NCBI GenBank assembly: GCA_964373815.1
Contig: CAYJWI010000015.1
Coordinates: 1 to 30,772, forward strand
DNA length: 30,772 bases
DNA from: UBA10205 sp964373815
GTDB taxonomy: Archaea; Iainarchaeota; Iainarchaeia; Iainarchaeales; Iainarchaeaceae
Reading direction: 5' to 3'
The translations under genes and the position numbers were made by a program. The notes beneath the pieces are model-generated. The model saw only the letters and a list, made by a program, of their open reading frames with translations. It was not told the origin of the DNA and did no database searches. This document shows, in pieces, positions 1-6,392 of this stretch; the first letter of the stretch is position 1, and the number at the start of each line of letters is the position of its first letter.

Positions 1-211
1 TTCTCCTTCCTTCCATTCATTGTGAAGGAGTCTTTTTGCGCTTGCCGCACCGTGGTTTTCATGCCTTCAGCGACATTGAGGCCGGCCCCGGTCGAGCCGT
101 TTGTGAAAATGACGAAAAAGCCTGTTATGTGGCCTGGGCTCTGTACTGAAATTTGCATGGATAGATTGGAAAAGAAAGTTCTAAAAATGGATTTTTGTGT
201 TTGCGGAATGC
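1..211 (-). other. Left edge, no firmly supported gene; possible gene running off the window
   Basis: Downstream of the fibrillarin gene no promoter or family could be recognised. On the minus strand the frame read leftward from about position 107 is open to the window edge and uses G+C-rich codons like the neighbouring genes. Its first ATG is at 62-60, giving a start MKTTVRQAQKDSF that continues outside the window. No TATA box or Shine-Dalgarno sequence stands before that ATG. The plus-strand frame that is open here overlaps flpA and looks like a shadow. Confidence 0.2.
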
Positions 212-886
212 TTATTTCTTCCTGCAAACTATCATCGCGTGCTCTTTCTCGAACGGCTCGAGGTCTATTATTTCGAGTATTTCTAATTCGTTCTCTAGCT
301 TTTTCTTCTCCTCGCGTACGACCTTTTCAACCGAATCCGAGGAGCTTATGGAGCGCACCTTGAGAGAGAGGAAGCCGTAGCCTTCCATTTTGAGGTAGGC
401 GCGCGAGTTTTTGAGGAAAATCTCGGCCTGGTTGCGCTGGCTAACGTCCTGGAAGAGCGCGTCGATTGAGTACCCGGCTATGTTTTCCTTGTATGTCATT
501 GGCTGGTTTGCGTCCGAGAGTATGGGCACGAGGTTTTGCCTCTGCTCGCAGAGGTAGATGAATTTTCTCATGCTCCGCGCGCTTATGTCAACGCCGAAAA
601 TCGCGCCCGTCTTCCCGACGATGTCGCTTAGGTGTGAAATGGTGGTCCCTTCCGCTGCCCCCAAGTAAAGCACTTTCGAGCCTTCGCCTATGTGCAGGTC
701 CTGCAGCCCTTTTTTTATCGCGGCGCCGACCTTTGACCTTGTTGGGTCCCACATGCGGTACTCTTTGCCTTCGCTGCTTATGCGCTGCTCGCTATAAACG
801 CTCTTCCCTTCCACCATGTTCTGCGTGGCGATGCCTTGGCCTATTGCGAATACGCCGTCCATTATTTTGGTTACCTTGAAGGCCAT
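212..886 (-). CDS. flpA: Fibrillarin-like rRNA/tRNA 2'-O-methyltransferase
   Basis: This is the SAM-dependent methyltransferase of archaeal box C/D sRNPs, which 2'-O-methylates rRNA and tRNA at sites chosen by the guide RNA. From the ATG at 886 it has 224 residues, the usual size for archaeal fibrillarin. Visible features are the N-terminal EYRMWDPTRSK segment, the SAM-binding loop GAAEGTT, the acidic residue in GVDIS, and the later FQDVSQ and SLKVRSI segments that carry catalytic-type Asp and Lys. A GTG at 895 lies in frame with AAGGA a few bases upstream and could be the start instead, adding three residues. It lies directly downstream of nop5, its partner in the sRNP. Family identity is secure from the motifs; the exact start is not. 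Confidence 0.95.
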   Translation of the reverse strand: MAFKVTKIMDGVFAIGQGIATQNMVEGKSVYSEQRISSEGKEYRMWDPTRSKVGAAIKKGLQDLHIGEGSKVLYLGAAEGTTISHLSDIVGKTGAIFGVDISARSMRKFIYLCEQRQNLVPILSDANQPMTYKENIAGYSIDALFQDVSQRNQAEIFLKNSRAYLKMEGYGFLSLKVRSISSSDSVEKVVREEKKKLENELEILEIIDLEPFEKEHAMIVCRKK

Positions 887-975
887 TTCTTCCACGATTT
901 TCCTTTTGAATATTTTTTAGCTGACTTTCTCCCACGCCGCTTTTTCAGTAGCCCTGCTTTTTTGGGAGGCCACAT
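871..975 (-). CDS. Possible 34-residue very basic peptide between nop5 and flpA
   Basis: An ATG-started frame of 34 codons sits in the nop5-flpA gap and overlaps the first codons of flpA. The predicted peptide is dominated by Lys and Arg (for example KKRRGRKSAKKYSKGK) with three Trp residues. No Shine-Dalgarno motif precedes it. The A+T-rich upstream sequence could hold a weak TATA element or just be the gap. Short basic peptides can be real (the tiny eukaryotic ribosomal protein eL41 is the classic case), but Lys-rich frames also arise by chance in A-rich gaps. No homology is claimed. Confidence 0.25.
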   Translation of the reverse strand: MWPPKKAGLLKKRRGRKSAKKYSKGKSWKKWPSR

Positions 976-994
976 TTTCGTTTGTATTTATTTT

Positions 995-2494
995 TTAGCT
1001 GAATTTTTTCCTTTTGAATCCCGGGCCCTTGCCTGAAAAGTGCCCACCCTTCTCGCCGCCATGCCCACCGTGGCCGCCTTCCTTGCGGAAAGGTTTAGGG
1101 CCTTCCCTGCGGTCCCTCTCTTCGCCAAAGCGCCTTCCCCTTCCCTTGTTGCTCACAATTTCGCGCTTTGGCCCGAACTTTCTAGCATACCCAAAACCAC
1201 TCGAGCCCTCCTCGCGCGGGGCGAATTTCCTTGCAAATCCTGAATGCGGCCTTGCTCCGCCGCGTCCTGCAAAGCTTCTTCCTTCGCTTTTGCCGAAATG
1301 CCCCCGTGGGCCCCTGCGGTTCCCCCTCTTCTCCCAGCTGCCCGCCCTTTCATGGCTGAAAGGCTGCCTAGTCTCGCCGTCCCTTCTCTGCGGCCTTTCT
1401 GCCGGTGCGTGCTCATCGCGGCCGGCGCCTTCGCTTACCATGGGGCTTCTTTTTTCAAAGCTTGGCCTATCCAGCCTGTCTTGGCCCCTCTCATCCCTCG
1501 CCCCGAAACCCCTTCCGCGTGACTCGGTGCGATAGCCCGCGCTGCCGTAGTATTCCCTTCTGCCAAAACCGCCCTCCTTTCTCGGATACCTTTCATTTGA
1601 GGGAAATGGCCGCCTTGGGCCTTCGCCTTCAAAGCTTCTTTGCGCAAATTCCCGGCGTGGGATTTCTTTCTGCGGTTTTTCAGGCTTCTTTTCCGCGCCG
1701 TGCAGCTGCTCCGCCCTCTTCTCGATGCTTTTCCTCAATCCTTCCGCGCTTTCCTTGCTTCCAAAGTAATCCATCTTTGCGGCGATTGCAAGTTTTGATG
1801 CGATTGTCCTTGCAAGCCTTCCCTTGTCCTCGTTTTTTGCCGCCTTTACAAGCGGGTGCTGGAACAAATAGCCGTACTTTGGCCCCTTTACCCCTTTCTT
1901 GAAGTGCATGAAGAGCGCCTTCTCCGCGCCTATCAGCTGCAATGCGGATGCGGGTATGAATGCGAGCCTCTTTTTGCTCCCGACTTTTGCGAGTATTTTC
2001 GCGCCTATTACCGGGCCTGCGAGTTCAGTGAAAGCGGGAAGCTCCTTTTTCATCGTGTCCTCGAGGTACTTGGAGAGGTGCTCCCTCTGCTCTCTCATGC
2101 CTGTGCAGTTCGTTGCAAGCAGCTTCATCTCCTTGAGGTCCTCGGAAGATACCTCCGAGCCCATGGAATTTTCTGATGCCTTGGAGATTTGCTCCGAGAG
2201 CTCCTCGTTTTGCAATACATCGTTGAGTTTTTTCGCGCTGAAATTATCCCTCTTCCCAAGGGTTGATACAAGCTTGAGGTAAGAATCGTTGTCCTTTACA
2301 ATGTCGCTAAGTTCTGGGAAGTGCACCGCGTGCCATTCACGCAGCTGCTCGATGAGAAGGTTCGCTATCTGGTCAACGTCCTCTAGAAGCCCCACGGCTT
2401 TTGCTATGTGAACGTCCCGCTCCGAGTATTTCCGCTGCACCTTTTTCTTCGCGGAATCAATGAGCTTTTTGCGCATTTCCTCAATCCTGTCCAT
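995..2494 (-). CDS. nop5: Nop5 (Nop56/58-like) C/D sRNP core protein, no N-terminal domain, Arg/Gly-rich tail
   Basis: This is the scaffold protein of archaeal box C/D methylation complexes, which contacts L7Ae, guide RNA and fibrillarin. The 499-residue product starts directly in the coiled-coil region. Residues 20-62 carry the conserved stretch ending LREWHAVHFPEL, and the Nop domain runs from about 155 to 245 (GPVIGAKILAKVGSKK; GPKYGYLFQHPLV). In known archaeal Nop5 proteins about 110-125 residues of fibrillarin-binding domain precede this point. Here that place is occupied by the end of glyS, which the gene overlaps by 14 bases. Residues about 268-499 form a low-complexity tail rich in Gly, Arg, Glu, Phe and Ser with repeated GRG, RGG, GFGR and GGHGG patches, ending in a basic KRKK. 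The tail resembles eukaryotic GAR or KKE tails in composition, not in sequence. Confidence 0.93.
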   Translation of the reverse strand: MDRIEEMRKKLIDSAKKKVQRKYSERDVHIAKAVGLLEDVDQIANLLIEQLREWHAVHFPELSDIVKDNDSYLKLVSTLGKRDNFSAKKLNDVLQNEELSEQISKASENSMGSEVSSEDLKEMKLLATNCTGMREQREHLSKYLEDTMKKELPAFTELAGPVIGAKILAKVGSKKRLAFIPASALQLIGAEKALFMHFKKGVKGPKYGYLFQHPLVKAAKNEDKGRLARTIASKLAIAAKMDYFGSKESAEGLRKSIEKRAEQLHGAEKKPEKPQKEIPRREFAQRSFEGEGPRRPFPSNERYPRKEGGFGRREYYGSAGYRTESRGRGFGARDERGQDRLDRPSFEKRSPMVSEGAGRDEHAPAERPQRRDGETRQPFSHERAGSWEKRGNRRGPRGHFGKSEGRSFAGRGGARPHSGFARKFAPREEGSSGFGYARKFGPKREIVSNKGRGRRFGEERDRREGPKPFRKEGGHGGHGGEKGGHFSGKGPGFKRKKFS

Positions 2495-3974
2495 TGATTT
2501 TCCCCCCTATGGCTTTTTCGAGCTCCGAAATTTTTACCCTCTCCTGCTTCATGGAGTCGCGTTCCCTTAGCGTGACCGTATTGTCTTTCATGGTGTCGTA
2601 ATCAATCGTGATGCACAAAGGCGTGCCGATGGAGTCCTGCCTGCTATACCTTCTCCCAATGCTCCCTGATTCATCGTAGACGCAGAGGAATTTTTCCTGC
2701 AGGCTCCTGTAAACCTCTTGCCCCTTCTCCGCAAGCCCGTCCTTTTTTACGAGGGGAAAAATTGCCGCGTGCACCGGCGCTATGCCGTGCCTGAACCGCA
2801 GTATCGTCCTCTTTTCATCCTCCTCCCTCTCCTCGTATGAGAGGTCGAGCAGGGCAAAGAGCGGCCTGTCAACGCCGAACGCAATCTCTATTACGTGCGG
2901 CGTCTCTTCCTTGCCTTCAAGTGTCCTTGCAATGAGCTTCTGGCCGCTGAACTTCGAGTGCTGCTTCAAGTCATAATCCGTCCTATCGCTTATCCCGCAC
3001 ACCTCGACCCAGCCGAAGCTGCGCAGTTTCACTTCAATATCCCAAGTATCATCCGAGTAAAACGCCCGCTCATCGGAGTGGTGCTGGCGCAGCCTTATGT
3101 TCCCTTTAGGCAGCCCGAATGCGAGGAACATTTTGTAAGCGAGGTTTAGGTGCCATGCGAATGCCTGGTTTTTGAGCAGCTTTTTCTGCACGGCTTCGCC
3201 GAGGGGGATTTCCTCCGGCTCCTTTGCGTCCTTTTGCATCTGCTCTGTCCAGAATGGGAGGATGCCTTTCTCCGCTTCGGGGAATTTTTCCCATTTTTCC
3301 TTCATTTCCCGAAACAAAAACGTTTGGGATTCCGCCTGCGTGAATTCACGGCTCCGCAAAAGGTGCTGGCGTGGGCTTATTTCGTTCCTGAATGCCTTTC
3401 CTATCTGGAAAACGCTGAAGGGCAGCTTGTCCCTGAAAAAATCCACGTAGTTCTTGAACGGAAGGTAAGTGGTGGTAGCGGTTTCGGGCCTGTTGTATGC
3501 CTCGGTGTTCGCGCCGATTGTCGTGCGCATCATGAGGCTGTGCCTCCCGATTTTCATTGCAAGCTTTTTCCCGGTGGGCGCCTTGATGTTTTTTTCCTTT
3601 ATAGCCTTTAGCAGTTCCTCGTCCGAGAAGTGGTCAGCCTGCACCCCAGTGAGTTCCTCTATGAGCTTGTCCGCGCGGTAGGATTCCTTCCCATCTTCCG
3701 TGAGTATTACGGGGTCGTTGAAGCCGTCAAGATGCCCAGATGCCTTCCACACGATTGCGGGGGTCACGATTGGGTATTCCATTTCGTAAAAGCCCTCTTT
3801 GTTGAAGTGCTTTCTTATCACGGATTCGATGTTGTTCTTGAGCCTTTTTCCGAGCGGGCCGTATGAGTAGAAGCCTGAAATCCCGCCATAAATCTCTGGT
3901 TCCGGGCCGTAAACAAAGCCCTTTTCCCGCAGATAAGTGGTCAGGGTGTCTGAAAAAGCGTTCTTTTCTGCCAT
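2481..3974 (-). CDS. glyS: Glycyl-tRNA synthetase, archaeal/eukaryotic alpha2 type
   Basis: This class II synthetase charges tRNA-Gly. Of its 497 residues, the N-terminal part has GFYSYGPLGKRLKNNIE (motif 1 region) and HLDGFNDP. Motif 2 is FRNEISPRQHLLRSREFTQAE-like in the middle, and motif 3 is in FGVDRPLFALL. The anticodon-binding domain follows from about residue 395 (APVHAAIFPLVKKDG; DESGSIGRRYSRQDSIGTP). It is somewhat shorter than many archaeal GlyRS proteins, with a compact insertion domain between motifs 1 and 2. The ATG start is supported by a TATA-like element 31 bases upstream. It is first in a glyS-nop5-flpA run, with its 3' end overlapping nop5 by 14 bases. Confidence 0.96.
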   Translation of the reverse strand: MAEKNAFSDTLTTYLREKGFVYGPEPEIYGGISGFYSYGPLGKRLKNNIESVIRKHFNKEGFYEMEYPIVTPAIVWKASGHLDGFNDPVILTEDGKESYRADKLIEELTGVQADHFSDEELLKAIKEKNIKAPTGKKLAMKIGRHSLMMRTTIGANTEAYNRPETATTTYLPFKNYVDFFRDKLPFSVFQIGKAFRNEISPRQHLLRSREFTQAESQTFLFREMKEKWEKFPEAEKGILPFWTEQMQKDAKEPEEIPLGEAVQKKLLKNQAFAWHLNLAYKMFLAFGLPKGNIRLRQHHSDERAFYSDDTWDIEVKLRSFGWVEVCGISDRTDYDLKQHSKFSGQKLIARTLEGKEETPHVIEIAFGVDRPLFALLDLSYEEREEDEKRTILRFRHGIAPVHAAIFPLVKKDGLAEKGQEVYRSLQEKFLCVYDESGSIGRRYSRQDSIGTPLCITIDYDTMKDNTVTLRERDSMKQERVKISELEKAIGGKINGQD

Positions 3975-3997
3975 TAAGACTTATTTAAAGGCAAAGG

Positions 3998-4005
3998 AAT
4001 TAAAA
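3998..4005 (-). promoter_or_regulatory. TATA box of glyS-nop5-flpA
   Basis: TTTTAATT on the minus strand begins 31 bases upstream of the glyS ATG. This is the spacing expected when transcription starts at or next to the start codon. The same spacing recurs at several other genes in this window, which supports it. A second A+T stretch (TTTAAATA) lies closer to the ATG but too close for that geometry. Confidence 0.55.
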
Positions 4006-4045
4006 CCGCTCTAACCAAATCTTCGTAGCCGAAAATAGCTGTTTT

Positions 4046-4137
4046 GCCACCGTAGCACAGGGGTAGTGCAGCCGCTTCGTAAGGACTCTAGGTTTCGAAT
4101 GAGCGGCAGGTCGTGGGTTCAAATCCCATCGGTGGCT
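4046..4137 (+). tRNA. tRNA-Thr(CGU) with a 20-base intron
   Basis: The acceptor arms GCCACCG and CGGTGGC pair fully, with discriminator T4137. The D stem is GCAC/GTGC, the anticodon stem is GCCGC (4071-4075)/GCGGC (4103-4107), and the T arm is GTGGG-TTCAAAT-CCCAT. After removal of the intron the anticodon loop is TTCGTAA with anticodon CGT, which reads ACG (Thr). CCA is not encoded. It lies divergent from glyS and convergent with the small gene at 4162-4374. Confidence 0.93.
4082..4101 (+). other. tRNA-Thr intron with bulge-helix-bulge
   Basis: The intron sits at the canonical place after anticodon-loop position 37. TTCG (4076-4079) pairs with CGAA (4096-4099) as the central four-base helix. 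It is flanked by three-base bulges TAA (4080-4082, cut after TA) and TGA (4100-4102, cut after TG). The intron interior can form a short G-U-rich stem around a TCTAG loop. This is the substrate geometry of archaeal tRNA splicing endonuclease. Confidence 0.85.
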
Positions 4138-4161
4138 CTTCGTTATCCAATCTTTGGACTC

Positions 4162-4374
4162 CTATTTGCCTCTTTTTTCAGAGAGGTTTTTTGCCTGCAT
4201 TCTCATTTTTGTTTCCCTTCTTGCGGCACTTCCCCGTTCCTTTACGAGTGCTTTTTTCCGTGCCCTGTCTCTTGCGAGTTTTAGCCTAGCAGTCAATCTT
4301 TGCTCCGGGCTTGTTTTGGAACGGACCATGGTTCTCCATCTGCTTTCGATTCTTCTTCCAAGTGGTGCTCTCAT
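4162..4374 (-). CDS. Small, very basic conserved-looking protein of unknown function
   Basis: The product has 70 residues, about a third of them Arg or Lys, with a helical pattern such as LTARLKLARDRARKKALVKE, and no Cys or membrane segment. The start is well supported: GAGGT lies five bases before the ATG and TTTATTAA begins 31 bases before it. Composition points to nucleic-acid or ribosome binding, but no known family is recognised. It lies downstream of the membrane-protein gene at 4426-5919 on the same strand, with a 51-base gap that holds its own promoter, and converges on the tRNA-Thr gene. An in-frame ATG 15 codons in is an alternative start. Confidence 0.7.
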   Translation of the reverse strand: MRAPLGRRIESRWRTMVRSKTSPEQRLTARLKLARDRARKKALVKERGSAARRETKMRMQAKNLSEKRGK

Positions 4375-4379
4375 ACTAA

Positions 4380-4405
4380 ACCTCTTAGTTTGCCTTGTTA
4401 ATAAA
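4380..4405 (-). promoter_or_regulatory. TATA box and ribosome binding site of the small basic protein
   Basis: On the minus strand TTTATTAA (4405-4398) starts 31 bases before the ATG at 4374, and the Shine-Dalgarno-like GAGGT (4384-4380) is five bases before it. If the TATA box placed the start of transcription at the ATG, the ribosome site would not be transcribed, so only one of the two may matter, or the gene may also be read from upstream. Confidence 0.5.
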
Positions 4406-4425
4406 CTTTGCCAGAATTTCCCTTA

Positions 4426-5919
4426 TCAGCTCGTCGTTATTATTACCGGCTTTTCTTCCGATTTCCTCTGCCCGCTCGGGTCCTTGTATAGCACCCCGAG
4501 TTTGCAGTTCACTATTTCCCCCGGTCCAGTTCCTTCAGGCACCTGTATGGTGTAGGGTATTTTCTGGACTGCGCCCTGCTCGAGCGAGTCGAAGTGGTAT
4601 TCGAGGCTTGCGCCTTCGAGCGAGAGCCAGCTCGTCCCAATTGAGTTGCATGATACCCTTGCGTCAAAATCCGTAAGGAGGGTTTCGCCGTCGTTCCTTA
4701 CATCAATGAAATCCGTCCTTGCAGGATAAACCCCGGCAGATGCTTTCATGTCATACGCTTCGCTAAGCCCAGAAACCCTGATGCTTGATTTCACCTGCTG
4801 GACTTCTAGCAATAAATCCACTTTCTTTTCGAAAAACCCTGTCCTTGCATAGATTGCGCCGATGATTGACTCCGTCCTTGTTCCGTTGGGGAATGGGGTG
4901 TTAGCTGGTATGTTTATGATGAGAGTTCCTTCGGACTCGGATTCCGGGCCGACGTTGAAGACGTTTTCAGGGCTGAAAGTGAACCATTTTTCGGCCTCCT
5001 CTTTTGGCGTGAACTCGGCCGAAGTTATCGCAACTTCCACTTTCACGCCGCGAATGTCAAGCTTTGTGTCATTCTCGAGCTTGATTGGCTTGTCTGTGCT
5101 CTCGCCTGTCTTTATAGTGCCAAGGTCGAGTTTGCTCCTAGAACTGCCGATTGAAAACTTGAGCTTGTCAGAATCGAATTCAATGAGCGAGTACTTGCCC
5201 CCCACTTTCGCATCCGCGTTCTCAAGGCCCTCAATCCTGATCCCGCCCTGCTTGTTTGCCCCGATTTGTTTTCCTGACAAATCCGCCCCCACTTTCAGGG
5301 TGGCCTTGACCTGGTTTTCCCCGGGCGCTGCGATGAGCGGCTTTTCGTACTCAAGCTCCATTGCCCCTTTCGCATCCCCATCCAACAGGAGGTTTACTTC
5401 GGTTTCCTGCGCATCCTTGTTCACGAGCACGAGCTCGATTTCCTTTGTCTCGCCCGTTGCAAAGGAAGTGGGGAGATTTCCCCGCAGTTCAAGGTTCCTG
5501 TTTATCTCAAGCTTTTCTGTTATCGGCCCTGCGGAGGAGACGGCTATGCTTTTGCCGCGGATGCTGCGGAACCCGTTTGCCTGCACATCTATCTTGTAAT
5601 CGCCTTTTTTGAGCCCGAGGGTTTCCCGGCTCTGCACGGTTTTGACTTCCTCGCCGGCCTCGTTTGTGACCTTTATTTGCGCATCGACTGTCTTGCCTTC
5701 GGTGTCTGTGATGTCAAATGAAACCTTCTGCACGCTGCCGATGAAAGTGTCATAGCCTGCCCAGATTATGCCGATTCCAACGAGCAGCGCAATGGCTATT
5801 GGCCACTTCTCCTTGAGTGTTCCGATAATCGAGCCGCCTATCTCCGAAGCCCTGCCCATCGCGTCCTCTTCATATAACTGCTCATCTTCGCCGTGGGGGG
5901 AGTCGTATTTGTCGTACAT
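4426..5919 (-). CDS. Membrane-anchored protein with extracellular Ig-like domains
   Basis: The 497-residue product has an acidic, probably cytoplasmic N-terminus (residues 1-20), then a single membrane helix at about 38-58 (WPIAIALLVGIGIIWAGYDTF), then a long beta-rich exterior. The first external segment (VSFDITDTEGKTVDAQIKV ... LKKGDYKIDVQANGF) resembles PEGA or carboxypeptidase-regulatory-like folds that face the cell surface. Later parts contain typical Ig-like phrases such as EIELVLVNKDAQ and VQKIPYTIQVPEGTGPGEI. No catalytic motif is visible and the product is not a named family I can assign. A surface or cell-envelope role is inferred. It is transcribed divergently from the gene at 5974 from a shared A+T element. 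Confidence 0.85.
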   Translation of the reverse strand: MYDKYDSPHGEDEQLYEEDAMGRASEIGGSIIGTLKEKWPIAIALLVGIGIIWAGYDTFIGSVQKVSFDITDTEGKTVDAQIKVTNEAGEEVKTVQSRETLGLKKGDYKIDVQANGFRSIRGKSIAVSSAGPITEKLEINRNLELRGNLPTSFATGETKEIELVLVNKDAQETEVNLLLDGDAKGAMELEYEKPLIAAPGENQVKATLKVGADLSGKQIGANKQGGIRIEGLENADAKVGGKYSLIEFDSDKLKFSIGSSRSKLDLGTIKTGESTDKPIKLENDTKLDIRGVKVEVAITSAEFTPKEEAEKWFTFSPENVFNVGPESESEGTLIINIPANTPFPNGTRTESIIGAIYARTGFFEKKVDLLLEVQQVKSSIRVSGLSEAYDMKASAGVYPARTDFIDVRNDGETLLTDFDARVSCNSIGTSWLSLEGASLEYHFDSLEQGAVQKIPYTIQVPEGTGPGEIVNCKLGVLYKDPSGQRKSEEKPVIITTS

Positions 5920-5940
5920 GCGAAACCATTAGATTGAAAG

Positions 5941-5950
5941 ATATATTAAA
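5941..5950. promoter_or_regulatory. Shared TATA element for two divergent genes
   Basis: ATATATTAAA stands in the 54-base gap between the divergent ATGs at 5919 (minus) and 5974 (plus). Read on the plus strand, TATATTAA begins 32 bases before its ATG. Read on the minus strand, TTTAATATAT begins 31 bases before the other ATG. One element is therefore at leaderless-promoter distance from both genes. Confidence 0.6.
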
Positions 5951-5973
5951 CGTTTTCGTGCCTTAATTGTACA

Positions 5974-6369
5974 ATGAAGATAGCGCTTGTCTCCTCCGTT
6001 GACTCGGCCCTCGATGTCCTGCCGCCCGCCGCGAAAATCCTGCGCTCGCTAATAAAAGGCGTGCAGGTCTTGGAGAGGAATTCCCGCAGCACCCTTGACA
6101 TTGTAAAGGATGTCTCGAGCCTCAAGGGCTTTGACATCGTTGCGGCAATACTTTACTACCCGGAAGAAAATGTTGAGGTGAAGGTGATGATGGAAAAGCT
6201 GGTCGAACTCGACCTCGAAGGGAAAGAGACATTGAAGTTTTTTGTGAAGGGTGATGATTTCGATGCCGAAAAGGAGGCTGAAAAAATCTCGGGCGCGATA
6301 ATAGAGAAAATAATGGGGAAAAAGGGGCTTTCCCAAAAAAGCGGCAAGGCAAGCTACTCCAGCCTGTGA
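5974..6369 (+). CDS. Small alpha/beta protein, possibly lumazine/riboflavin-synthase-like
   Basis: The 131-residue product has an alternating strand-helix pattern: KIALVSSVDSALDVLPPAAK, then TLDIVKDVSSLKGFDIVAAILYY, then LKFFVKGDDFDAEKEAEKI. Size and order resemble archaeal riboflavin synthase and lumazine synthase folds (strand, helix, then a central strand after a phrase like 'fDiVaal'). The catalytic signatures of those enzymes are not convincingly seen, so the assignment is tentative. The start follows a TATA element 32 bases upstream. It converges on the coiled-coil gene, 23 bases away. An alternative is another small flavodoxin-like or regulatory fold. Confidence 0.75.
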   Translation: MKIALVSSVDSALDVLPPAAKILRSLIKGVQVLERNSRSTLDIVKDVSSLKGFDIVAAILYYPEENVEVKVMMEKLVELDLEGKETLKFFVKGDDFDAEKEAEKISGAIIEKIMGKKGLSQKSGKASYSSL

Positions 6370-6392
6370 ATTTCCCTTTCCGGCAAAAGAGG

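Noticed and set aside
1014..1902. Long plus-strand open frames opposite the nop5 tail
   Set aside because: They are Pro/Leu/Ser-rich shadows caused by the biased Arg/Gly codons on the other strand.
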